Source: Chloroflexota bacterium
GTDB lineage: Bacteria > Chloroflexota > UBA6077 > JADZDV01
DNA length: 17,195 nt
Direction: 5' to 3'
Assembly: GCA_020850915.1 (NCBI GenBank)
Contig: JADZDV010000305.1
Coordinates: forward strand, 1 to 17,195
The position numbers were made by a program, and so were the translations under genes. The notes beneath the pieces are model-generated. The model was not told the origin of the DNA, did not search any database, and was given only the letters and a program-made list of their open reading frames with translations. Each line of letters begins with the position of its first letter. Position 1 is the first letter of the stretch. Below are positions 1 to 7,666 of the stretch, in pieces.

Positions 1-122
1 AGGCGTCCCAGACCATGGCCGTCTCATCCCCGATCTCCGGCGCCGCGGTCGCCTACCTTCGCTCTGGATGACAGAGGGCTCTCTGCTGGACGCTTCATCC
101 TGTTGCGCTATCCACGAGACCT

Positions 123-1313
123 TCAGCGCAGGACCGGCGCCGGCTTCAGATCTGAGAAGAGCTCCGGGTACGTCTCGATCGTCTTGTTGATGTAGGTCAG
201 GTTCATGTACTTCGCAAGGTCGATCGGAGCCTTGAGGGTCTTCGCGTCCAGAAGCGCCTTCATGTCCGCCTCGAGCCCTTCCTTTGTAAAGGTCGAGACG
301 CGCGGGTCGTAGTACATGAACTTGATCGCGCGCTGGGTCGCGTTCTGATCCAGCCCGGAGATCCAGCGCGAGGCGACCGCGACGGCCTCGTTCGGGTTCT
401 GGCGCGCGTACGCCGCCGCCTCGGCGAAACCGTCCACCATCTTCTGGACGGTGCCCGGGTCGGACGCGATCACGTCTGGCCGGGTCACCATCGTCCCTGC
501 GAAGCTGACGTTACCGCCGCCGCGCACCAACAGGGTCGCGTCCCTGGTGGTGTCCAGCGCCATGACGCCGTACGGCTCGATCGTCACCAGAGCGTCAATC
601 TGCCCGGTCGCTAGCGCCTGCGGATGGTTGGCCTGGGGCACGTTGATGATCTCGACCTGGTCGTAGGTCATGCCGTTCCTGGCCAGAATCGAGCGCAGGA
701 AGGGCGGCGAGGTGCCCTGGGCCACCATGCCGAGCTTCTTACCCTTCAGGTCCGCGACTGTCTTGACCTTCGGGCCGCCGATCAGGGTGAAGGCGTCGTC
801 AGCGAAGTTGCGGGTGGCGTCGCCCACCGCGCTCGCGATGACGACGACCTGCAGCCCCTGCCCCAGGGCTGGTAGCAGGGCGCCGTTGACCTGGTAGCCG
901 AAGTCGGCCTCTTTCGCCTGGAGAGCGTTGACCTGGTCCGAGCCCTGGACGAGCTGCTTGGGGCGAACGTCCAGCCCGCGCTTGACCCAGATGCCCTTGT
1001 CAACGCCGACGTACCACGGCACGCCGATCAGGTTGTTGCCGATCACGATGTTGACCGTCCTGGTCGGGCCGCTGGGCGCGGAGGCCGCGGCTGACGCGGC
1101 CGGTAAACCGGCCGCCGCCACGGCTGGCCCGGGCGAGGCGGCGGCCGGTCCCGCCGCTGGCGCGCTCGTCGCGGCGGTGGCTGGCTTGGCCGCTTCCGCC
1201 GGCTTGGCCGTTGGCGACACGGCCGGCGTGGGCGAGCAGCCCGCCACGAGCAGCGTCGCGGCCAGCGCGACCGTCACGCCTCGCCAGAGATTGCCAGTCT
1301 GAGATCTCGTCAC
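123..1313 (-). CDS. ABC transporter solute-binding lipoprotein, NitT/TauT (NMT1/SsuA-like) family
   Basis: Predicted extracytoplasmic lipoprotein that captures a small ligand for an ABC importer; the family binds nitrate, sulfonates, taurine or pyrimidine precursors, and the ligand here cannot be told. I prefer the GTG at 1313, because a purine-rich GGGAGGGG lies just upstream and it gives a compact lipoprotein signal (LLVAGC, lipidated Cys26) and about 396 residues. An in-frame ATG at 1340 and a GTG at 1415 are alternatives. After the Cys comes an Ala/Pro/Ser linker of about 55 residues. The fold then begins with a VGVDKGIWVKRGLDV segment, followed by a typical hinge region containing TIEPYG. 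It is a clear paralogue of the next lipoprotein gene upstream on the same strand: both share VDKG(I)..GLDV, EPYG, RGGG and a C-terminal FSDLKP/LSDLKP. No permease or ATPase gene is visible; they may lie beyond position 1. Confidence 0.88.
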   Translation of the reverse strand: MTRSQTGNLWRGVTVALAATLLVAGCSPTPAVSPTAKPAEAAKPATAATSAPAAGPAAASPGPAVAAAGLPAASAAASAPSGPTRTVNIVIGNNLIGVPWYVGVDKGIWVKRGLDVRPKQLVQGSDQVNALQAKEADFGYQVNGALLPALGQGLQVVVIASAVGDATRNFADDAFTLIGGPKVKTVADLKGKKLGMVAQGTSPPFLRSILARNGMTYDQVEIINVPQANHPQALATGQIDALVTIEPYGVMALDTTRDATLLVRGGGNVSFAGTMVTRPDVIASDPGTVQKMVDGFAEAAAYARQNPNEAVAVASRWISGLDQNATQRAIKFMYYDPRVSTFTKEGLEADMKALLDAKTLKAPIDLAKYMNLTYINKTIETYPELFSDLKPAPVLR

Positions 1314-1774
1314 TCCGCTCAAACCCCCCTCCCTTTCCATCCCAATGACTGCTGTCCATCGGAGACACGGGCCCTGGTTCCCATCGTCCGCCCCTTCGCG
1401 CCTGTCCCGTTGCATCGTAAGCGCCGGCGTCAGGGACCGCGCGAATTTCCAGCCACGCCGCCCGTTGTCTCGCCGGACCCTGTCCTCTTGCCTCCCTTGC
1501 CCGTGATGGGGCAGCCGCGAATGGGCACGCGCGGATGGAGCTGAGGCCGAACGGGCAACTCGCCCCGTGCCAGCTGGTGAAGCTGCTCGGCGCGGACGGT
1601 ATGGCCGAGGTCTGGCACAGTCGTCCAGGATGCGCCGCTGGAGCAGGCGCTCGTACCACCGCTCGAAAGGGGCGGCAGATGGGCGGACACCGCCCAGCGG
1701 GCAGCGTCCGCTCTGGCCTCAGTATCCGAGGCAGAAGGCGTCGCTCAGCGCCACACCCACGTCTGGCCGAGCTC
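1314..1774. other. Spacer between the two solute-binding genes, with a kinase-like remnant
   Basis: This gene-poor stretch separates the stop of the upstream binding-protein gene from the start of the downstream one. No convincing intrinsic terminator, tRNA or repeat was found. The several open frames crossing it are short, lack good ribosome-binding sites and have no recognisable family signature. The one exception is a plus-strand stretch near 1535-1627 that resembles a protein-kinase N-terminus and is listed separately. The spacer is long compared with the tight packing elsewhere, which suits a site of past gene loss or insertion. Confidence 0.5.
1535..1640 (+). pseudogene. Probable remnant of a PknB-type Ser/Thr protein kinase (N-terminal glycine-loop fragment)
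   Basis: Read on the plus strand from the ATG at 1535, the peptide contains LAPCQLVKLLGADGMAEVW. This closely follows the start of bacterial PknB-like kinases, whose usual pattern is LGxYxLxxLLGxGGMAEVWxAR. The first glycine of the loop and the GMAEVW core are kept, while the second loop glycine reads Asp. Beyond about position 1630 the similarity stops: there is no VALK lysine, no HRD or DFG motif, and no other frame within the next 150 bases restores them. I infer a decayed fragment left after deletion or frameshift, not a functional gene. Chance resemblance in a GC-rich frame cannot be excluded, because the match covers only about 20 residues. Confidence 0.4.
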
Positions 1775-3004
1775 CTATCCTGGAATCGGCTTCAGGTCGC
1801 TCAGGAACTGTGGGTACTGCTTCACGACCGCCTGGCCGACCGCGAGGTCGAGGCCCTTCTCGAAGGGAACTGGCTGCTTGGCTTTCTTCTGCTCGATCTG
1901 CTCTTTCATGTCCAGGTCCCAGGACTGCTGGACCAGGGCCGAGCTGCGAGGATCGAAGTGCAGGTGTGAGACCGCCTTGACGGCAACGTCGCCGTTGATG
2001 CCGCGGAGCCAGCGAGGCACGACGTCACCAACAACCTCCCGCTGCGTCCGGGTGATGTAGGCTGCCTCGACGAAGCCCGCGGCCAGCTTCTCCACCTTCT
2101 CCTTGTTGGCAGCGAGCCACTCGTTCGTCGCGCAGAGGGCGATCCGCTGCGCCACGTAGCCGCCGCCCCGGCTCAGCAGCTTAGCGTCCGGATGGGTCGA
2201 GAGCACCAGCTCGCCGTACGGCTCGGTCGTCACGACGGCGTCTACGCCGCTATCGAAGACGGTCGGCATGTTCGCCGAGGTGGAGTTCAGGTACTCGTTC
2301 GCGTCGATCGGAATGCCGTTCTTGGTCAGGACAGACTTCAGATACGTGTCCTGGGTGTTGCCGATCGAGCTACCGATCTTCTTACCCCGCAAGTCCTGGA
2401 GTGTCTTCACGCTGGACTTGCCTGGCGCAATGATCGAGAAGAGATCGTCTGGCTGGAGGGTCAGGGCATCGTTCAGAATGAGCAGGAAACCCTTGATGGT
2501 GAGACCCTGGTCGATCGCCACCTGCAGGGTCGTCATGGCCGAGACGCCGGTATCCAGCTCGCCCACCTGGATACCCTTCGCAACGGCCGGGCCGCTGTCC
2601 AGGATGCGGATCTTGACGTCCAGACCGTGCTTGAGGAAGATGCCCTTGTCCACGCCGATGAACCACGGGGCGTACAGGATGTTGTTGGCGACGCCCACGC
2701 TCAGGGTCTCGACCGGACCGGCCGCGGCGGGCGACGCGCCGGCCGAGGCGGCCGCGGCGGGTGAGGCGGCTGCGCCGGCAGCGCCCGGCGAGGCGACCGG
2801 CGCCGCGGCGGCTGGCGAAGCAGCGGGAGCTGCCGGGACGGCTGGCGCCGCGGGGGCGGCCGGCTTGGCGGGCGCCGAGGTCGGTGCCTCGACGGCCTTG
2901 GGCGTGGGCGGCGGGGCGCCGCTGCACGCGGCGAGGCTGGTCGAGAGGACCATCATCGCAAGAACAGCCAGGCGGCTGGAGCTACAGGCGCGTCGTCGGT
3001 TCAC
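1775..3004 (-). CDS. ABC transporter solute-binding lipoprotein, NitT/TauT family (paralogue of the next gene)
   Basis: Lipid-anchored ligand receptor of an ABC importer. The GTG at 3004 is chosen because GGGAGG sits five bases upstream (3010-3015) and the resulting N-terminus is a clean lipoprotein signal, basic NRRR, then a hydrophobic stretch and LAAC with Cys27; length about 409 residues. A longer in-frame extension up to 3130 exists but would bury the signal. Residues 28-98 form a low-complexity Ala/Pro/Ser/Gly linker. The binding domain starts near residue 99 (SVGVANNILYAPWFIGVDKG). TTEPYG and SRGGG match the paralogue at 123-1313, and the C-terminus ends in LSDLKPIPG. The gene is divergent from the ArsR/DUF2087 regulator, whose operator-like half-sites lie about 170 bases upstream, so control by that protein is plausible but unproven. 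Ligand unknown. Confidence 0.9.
   Translation of the reverse strand: MNRRRACSSSRLAVLAMMVLSTSLAACSGAPPPTPKAVEAPTSAPAKPAAPAAPAVPAAPAASPAAAAPVASPGAAGAAASPAAAASAGASPAAAGPVETLSVGVANNILYAPWFIGVDKGIFLKHGLDVKIRILDSGPAVAKGIQVGELDTGVSAMTTLQVAIDQGLTIKGFLLILNDALTLQPDDLFSIIAPGKSSVKTLQDLRGKKIGSSIGNTQDTYLKSVLTKNGIPIDANEYLNSTSANMPTVFDSGVDAVVTTEPYGELVLSTHPDAKLLSRGGGYVAQRIALCATNEWLAANKEKVEKLAAGFVEAAYITRTQREVVGDVVPRWLRGINGDVAVKAVSHLHFDPRSSALVQQSWDLDMKEQIEQKKAKQPVPFEKGLDLAVGQAVVKQYPQFLSDLKPIPG
2711..2923 (-). repeat. Low-complexity coding stretch (Ala/Pro/Ser/Gly linker)
   Basis: This part of the lipoprotein gene encodes about 70 residues made almost only of Ala, Pro, Ser and Gly. It contains irregular repeats of AAP, ASPAAAA and GAAGAAASP, and the DNA is a patchwork of GGC/GCC-rich near-repeats. 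It acts as a flexible tether between the lipidated cysteine and the binding domain. A shorter linker of the same kind occurs in the paralogue. Such DNA is prone to slippage, so its length may vary between strains. Confidence 0.6.
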
Positions 3005-3155
3005 AGATGCCTCCCGGGCGATATTCCCCCTGGGGATGTCCGGTCTCTCCGAGCCAGCCGCGCCGGGTCCAGCCACAGCGGCTGGCTCGACCGAGCGGCT
3101 GGCATCGTAGCATCCACTCCGGGGGAGCACAACTGTTCCTCCAGCAAGCGGCGAC

Positions 3156-3185
3156 TCGACACGACGTCATACTTTAGATTATCAT
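3156..3185 (+). promoter_or_regulatory. Promoter of the ArsR/DUF2087 gene
   Basis: TCGACA (3156-3161) matches the -35 consensus at five of six bases and TATCAT (3180-3185) matches the -10 consensus at five of six, with an 18-base spacer. Transcription would begin near 3192, giving a leader of about 28 bases that carries GGAGG (3210-3214) before the ATG at 3220. The start region lies inside the operator-like half-sites, which suits autorepression. Confidence 0.5.
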
Positions 3186-3196
3186 CTAATTAGATG
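3174..3196. promoter_or_regulatory. Operator-like cluster of three TTAGAT half-sites, including a 14-bp palindrome
   Basis: TTAGAT (3174-3179), its reverse complement ATCTAA (3184-3189) and TTAGAT again (3190-3195) form two overlapping inverted repeats. The second is a perfect 14-bp palindrome at 3183-3196 (CATCTAATTAGATG). The AT-rich block stands out in a GC-rich neighbourhood and covers the -10 element and predicted start site of the regulator gene. It also lies upstream of the divergent lipoprotein gene. It is the obvious candidate binding site for the ArsR-type protein; binding itself is inferred. Confidence 0.6.
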
Positions 3197-3219
3197 CGCG
3201 TGGAATCACGGAGGTGGTG

Positions 3220-3888
3220 ATGGGTGAGGAGGAGCAGCGGGTAGCGCTCCAGCTCCTACGAGCGCTGGCGGATGAGAGCCGGTTGAAGATCGTCGGGTTG
3301 CTGGCACATGGCGAGCGGAGCGTCGACGAGCTGGCAGAGGCGTTGAAGCTGCGGGCACCCACGGTGTCGCACCACCTGGCCCGGCTGCGCGAAGCGACGC
3401 TGGTCACGATGCGCACAGAGGGCACGGTCCATCTCTATCGGCTCGAGATGGGTCCGCTGCGCCGGATGAGCAAGGAGCTGCTCAGTCCCGAGCGGATGGC
3501 GTCACTGGTGGACGAAGCGGAAGCTGGCGCGTGGGAGCGGAAGGTGCTCCGCCAGTCCTTCGACGGCGATCGTTTGAAGCTGATCCCGATGAGCCGCAAG
3601 AAGCGGGACGTTATCCTCGACTTCCTGGCGAGCCGGTTCGAGCCGGGTCGGCGTTATGCCGAGAAGCAGGTCAACGAGGTCTTGCTGCGGCACCATGCCG
3701 ATTACGCCACCCTCCGGCGGGAGCTGATCGAGGGCGGCTGGATGGAGCGCGATCACGGCGTCTACTGGCTGGTGGATGGGGAGCGCCAGCCTCGCGGGAG
3801 CGAACAGATCGTCCGGGTCAACGCCGAGGCCGGCGTCCGCTGGCGCCTCGTCCGTCGACCGAGTCGGGGCGGGGCCACCGCCTTCTAG
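3220..3888 (+). CDS. ArsR-family winged-helix regulator with C-terminal DUF2087 domain
   Basis: Predicted cytoplasmic transcription regulator of 222 residues. Residues 8-75 form an ArsR-type winged helix: LLRALADESRLKIVGLL, then the helix-turn-helix VDELAEALKLRAPTVSHHLARLRE, then a wing ending HLYRLE. Residues about 118-187 match the DUF2087 pattern (LKLIPMSRKKRDVILDFL, YAEKQVNEVL, DYATLRRELIEGGWMERDHGVYW), a domain often fused to ArsR HTHs in Actinobacteria and Chloroflexota. No cysteine or histidine cluster typical of metal-sensing ArsR proteins is seen, so a metal sensor is unlikely. I chose ATG 3220 because GGAGG at 3210-3214 is five bases upstream; GTG 3214 is also in frame but overlaps that site. 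The gene is divergent from the binding-protein genes and convergent with nadD, with only 17 bases between stops. Confidence 0.88.
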   Translation: MGEEEQRVALQLLRALADESRLKIVGLLAHGERSVDELAEALKLRAPTVSHHLARLREATLVTMRTEGTVHLYRLEMGPLRRMSKELLSPERMASLVDEAEAGAWERKVLRQSFDGDRLKLIPMSRKKRDVILDFLASRFEPGRRYAEKQVNEVLLRHHADYATLRRELIEGGWMERDHGVYWLVDGERQPRGSEQIVRVNAEAGVRWRLVRRPSRGGATAF

Positions 3889-3905
3889 CACGTGGCCGGC
3901 GCTGC

Positions 3906-4504
3906 TCAGCGACGATAGAGTCCGTGGGCCTCGATGTAGCGCACGACCGGGTCTGGCGTCAGGTAGCGGATCGGCTGGCGCTCCGCGACCCGGCGCCGAA
4001 GATCCGTCGAAGAGACGTCTACACCGGGCGCCCACAGAAGACGGATACGGTCCGCGAGTCGCCGGAGATCGGGCGGGAGGCGCTGCAGGTCGACCTCCCG
4101 CTGGCCCGGTCTGTGGACCGCCACCAGGGTGCACAGCTCCAGGATCCGCGCTGGCTCGTGCCAGGTAGGGAGATCCGCCAGGGAGTCCATCCCCACGAGA
4201 AAGAACAGCTCGGCTGAGGGATACTCCGTCCCCAGGCGCTGGAGGAGGTCGAGTGTGAAGGAGGGCCGACCGGCCTCCAGGTCGGCCCGGCACAGCTCGA
4301 AGCGCTCGTCGCTGGCGATGGCAAGCTCCGTCATGCTGACGCGGTGCTCGAGCGCGCTGACCGGCTCGCCCAGCTTGTGGGGCGGGCAGCCCGCCGGCGT
4401 GAAGAGCACCCGCTCCAACTGGAGGGCGTGATAGGACTCCTGGGCGACAACGAGGTGGCCGTAGTGCGGCGGATCGAACGTGCCGCCGAGCATCCCCAGC
4501 CGGC

Positions 4505-4508
<4 letters not shown>
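3906..4508 (-). CDS. nadD: Nicotinate-nucleotide adenylyltransferase
   Basis: Cytoplasmic enzyme that adenylates nicotinate mononucleotide with ATP to make deamido-NAD, the penultimate step of NAD synthesis. With the GTG at 4508 the protein has 200 residues, the usual family length. The nucleotidyltransferase signature GGTFDPPHYGH is at 8-18, LVGMDSL and DLPTWHEP follow near 104-119, and the C-terminal SSTDLRRR at 166-173 matches the ISSTxIR motif. Tyr181-to-end TPDPVVRYIEAHGLY is the typical NadD tail. The GTG overlaps the obgE stop by four bases (GTGA), which indicates translational coupling. An ATG at 4517 is a possible alternative start, while the open frame extending to 4715 merely runs antiframe through obgE. 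The obgE-nadD pair is common in bacteria; the usual following rsfS is absent here. Confidence 0.95.
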
Positions 4509-5803
<1,295 letters not shown>

Positions 5804-5911
5804 GGTCGTGCCGGCCTGCCGGACTGAATGGTCGTCCGGCCAGGTCGGCTTCCTCTCAGTCTTCTTTCCTATTCTCTTCTACTGTAATGGTTATCGTCGC
5901 CGACGTAGGGG

Positions 5912-5920
5912 TGTGGATAC
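5912..5920 (-). promoter_or_regulatory. Near-consensus DnaA box
   Basis: TGTGGATAC differs from the consensus TGTGGATAA only in the last base. It lies at the obgE-proximal end of the origin-like region, next to the AT-richer tract at 5855-5895, a place where a box could help load DnaA onto the unwinding element. Confidence 0.5.
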
Positions 5921-6132
5921 TGGGGAAAACCTGGAGCGGTAGATGGGACGCTCAGAACGAGAGACGCTGTGGAAAGGTGACGCCGGGCGGCGGGAAACCG
6001 GCCGGATCGGCGGCGTCAGACCGCGTCCGGGCGGGGCGATCGCGGGAGCACGGCGGAGACACAGGGGGAAACTCATCACAGAGTCGTGATATTTCCACAG
6101 CGAGGAAGCGGACAATCCCCAGGACGGGGAGA

Positions 6133-6159
6133 GTTATCCACAGAGAGAGTGTGGATAAC
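6133..6159. promoter_or_regulatory. Inverted pair of consensus DnaA boxes
   Basis: TTATCCACA at 6134-6142 and TGTGGATAA at 6150-6158 are exact copies of the high-affinity DnaA box in opposite orientation, separated by seven bases (GAGAGAG). Including the flanking G and C, the arms are 10 bp. They end 12 bases before the dnaA stop codon. Two perfect 9-mers this close in GC-rich DNA are very unlikely by chance, and the DnaA made next door keeps the residues that read this site. Confidence 0.88.
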
Positions 6160-6170
6160 CGGCCGGGCCG

Positions 6171-7586
6171 TTAACTGGCGCTGACGCTGACGCTGGAGCT
6201 CGCGCGGAGCAGGTCTCGGATCGCCTCGACGTGAGCGGCGACCTGGGCGTCGCGCCGGAGATCGGCGGCGATCTTGTGGCAGCCGTGCATGACGGTGGAG
6301 TGATCGCGCGAGCCGAGCAGACGCCCGATCTCCGGCGTGGAGAGCTTCAAGTCTTCGCGAAGGAGGTACATCGCCAGGTGGCGCGGTCCCACGACCCGCT
6401 TGTCGCGCGTCTTGCCGCGCAGGTCCGCCAGGGAGACGCTGGCGTAGCGGGCCACGACCTGGAGCAGCGTGTCAGGACTGAGAGTGGAACGGCCCACTGA
6501 TGGAGCGATCACACCCTGGAGCGCCTCGGCGGCCAGATCGACGGTGATGGGCTTGCGCTGGAGGTGGGAATAGGCCAGGACGCGGTTGAGGGCACCCTCC
6601 AGCTCGCGAATGTTGCTGCGCGCCTTGCGGGCGACAAACTCCAGCGCGTCGCCCGGGATGGCGGCGGCGTGGCCGTTGAGCTTGGAGCGAAGGATGGCGA
6701 TGCGCGTCTCGAGGTCTGGCTGCTGGATGTCGGCGATCAAGCCCCAGGCAAAGCGAGAGCGGAGGCGCTCCTCGACGGTGGGGATCTCGCCGGGTGGGCG
6801 GTCGCTCGACATGACGATCTGCGCGCCCGACTCGTGGAGGGCGTTGAAGGTGTGGAAGAACTCCTCCTGCGTCCGCTCCTTGCCGGCCATGAACTGGATG
6901 TCGTCGATCAGGAGCAGGCGCGTCAGACGGTACATCTGGCGGAACTCCTCCGTGCGATGCTGCCGGATGGAGTCGATCAGGTCGTTGGTGAAGCGCTCGG
7001 AGGAGACGTAGGTGATGTGGAGACCCACCTTGCGCACTTCGTGCCCGATGGCGTGGAGCAGGTGCGTCTTGCCGAGGCCCACGCCGCCGTAGATGAAGAG
7101 CGGGTTGTAGCGAAGGGCTGGCTCCTGGGCCACGGCCACCGCCGCGGCGTGGGCCAGCCCGTTGTTATTGCCGACGACGAGCGTCTCGAACGTGTAGCGG
7201 GGATTGAGCGGCGAGCCGGATGAGGGCGGGGAGCGCGGCTCCCGCGGACGATCGGGGGGTGGCTCGAACGGGGACGCGGCGGGATCCTCGCCGAAGAGGG
7301 GTGTCGGTCCGAGGGGTGTCGGTCCGGTACCCTTCGCGATGGAGATAGGCTGGAACCGCACGTCGAGCGGACGTCTGGCGATGTCCGCGAGGGCGCGGCG
7401 GACGAGCGGGACGAAGCTACGCTCGAGGGTGGGCTGAAAGTTCGGGTTGTGAACGCCGACGACCAGGGTGTCACCCTCGAGCTCCAGGCCAACCGTCTCG
7501 CTGAAGTAGGTCTGGTAGTTGGCCCGGTTCATCATCAACTGGAGCTGGCCGAGCGCGATCTGCCAGAGCTGGCCGGGGTCGGACAT
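6171..7586 (-). CDS. dnaA: Chromosomal replication initiator DnaA
   Basis: AAA+ ATPase that binds DnaA boxes, opens oriC and recruits helicase. The 471-residue protein shows domain I at 1-80 (LWQIALGQLQ, NYQTYFSETV). A short Pro-rich domain II at 82-127 contains a GPTPL duplication. The AAA+ domain III at 128-365 has Walker A GGVGLGKTH 167-175, Walker B LLLIDDIQF 224-232, sensor I MSSDRPP and the arginine-finger region RLRSRF 274-279. Domain IV carries the DnaA signature GSRDHSTVMHGCHKI at 425-439. ATG 7586 is preceded by AAGGAG about 12 bases upstream. Neither dnaN nor rpmH is adjacent: upstream is an unrelated membrane protein and downstream the DnaA-box region, then obgE. If the origin is at 5804-6170, dnaA is transcribed toward it, head-on to the fork, which is unusual. 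Confidence 0.98.
   Translation of the reverse strand: MSDPGQLWQIALGQLQLMMNRANYQTYFSETVGLELEGDTLVVGVHNPNFQPTLERSFVPLVRRALADIARRPLDVRFQPISIAKGTGPTPLGPTPLFGEDPAASPFEPPPDRPREPRSPPSSGSPLNPRYTFETLVVGNNNGLAHAAAVAVAQEPALRYNPLFIYGGVGLGKTHLLHAIGHEVRKVGLHITYVSSERFTNDLIDSIRQHRTEEFRQMYRLTRLLLIDDIQFMAGKERTQEEFFHTFNALHESGAQIVMSSDRPPGEIPTVEERLRSRFAWGLIADIQQPDLETRIAILRSKLNGHAAAIPGDALEFVARKARSNIRELEGALNRVLAYSHLQRKPITVDLAAEALQGVIAPSVGRSTLSPDTLLQVVARYASVSLADLRGKTRDKRVVGPRHLAMYLLREDLKLSTPEIGRLLGSRDHSTVMHGCHKIAADLRRDAQVAAHVEAIRDLLRASSSVSVSAS
7297..7326. repeat. Perfect 15-bp tandem duplication in dnaA domain II
   Basis: Two identical copies of AGGGGTGTCGGTCCG lie at 7297-7311 and 7312-7326. In the dnaA frame they encode GPTPL twice, within the linker between the N-terminal domain and the ATPase. 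The exact identity at all 15 bases, including third positions, suggests a recent slippage duplication. The linker tolerates length change, so no loss of function is expected. Confidence 0.75.
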
Positions 7587-7624
7587 GGGGAGCCAGGGCT
7601 CCTTCGGAAGAGGGTAGGAGTCTC

Positions 7625-7633
7625 ATCCTAGCA
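7625..7633 (-). promoter_or_regulatory. Possible dnaA promoter (extended -10)
   Basis: On the minus strand this reads TGCTAGGAT, an extended -10 (TG, one base, then TAGGAT). Transcription would start near 7618, giving a leader of about 32 bases with AAGGAG before the dnaA ATG at 7586. No good -35 is present at the usual distance, in line with an extended -10 promoter. dnaA may also be read through from the membrane-protein gene 80 bases upstream. Confidence 0.35.
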
Positions 7634-7666
7634 TCGGCCCGCGGACATTGCGCTCCCAAAGCTGTC

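Larger units (their letters stand above)
5804..6170. other. Probable chromosomal replication origin (oriC) between dnaA and obgE
   Basis: This 367-base gene-free stretch directly follows the dnaA stop codon. It holds two perfect consensus DnaA boxes as an inverted pair (6134-6142 and 6150-6158) and weaker boxes at 5912-5920 (one mismatch), 5968-5976 and 6091-6099 (two mismatches each). At 5855-5895 lies a pyrimidine- and AT-richer tract, unusual for this DNA, which could serve as the unwinding element. By hand count, plus-strand bases 5341-5580 (obgE) have about 73 G and 99 C, while 6241-6480 (dnaA) have about 92 G and 74 C. Both genes are on the minus strand, so the sign change is not a coding-strand effect and fits a leading/lagging switch. 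Alternatively, the boxes could mainly regulate obgE. Confidence 0.65.

Noticed and set aside
1..122. Possible start of another minus-strand gene (ATG at 27 with GGAG upstream), or the end of a plus-strand frame stopping at 71
   Set aside because: Only a few codons lie inside the window on either reading, and they give no recognisable pattern.
1000..1659. 219-codon minus-strand frame overlapping the start of the first lipoprotein
   Set aside because: The Arg/Gly-rich sequence is a frame-shifted reading of the Ala/Pro linker and upstream spacer.
3502..4293. 263-codon open frame on the minus strand across the regulator and nadD
   Set aside because: It spans two well-supported genes in other frames and has a Pro/Arg/Ala-rich composition typical of a shadow frame.
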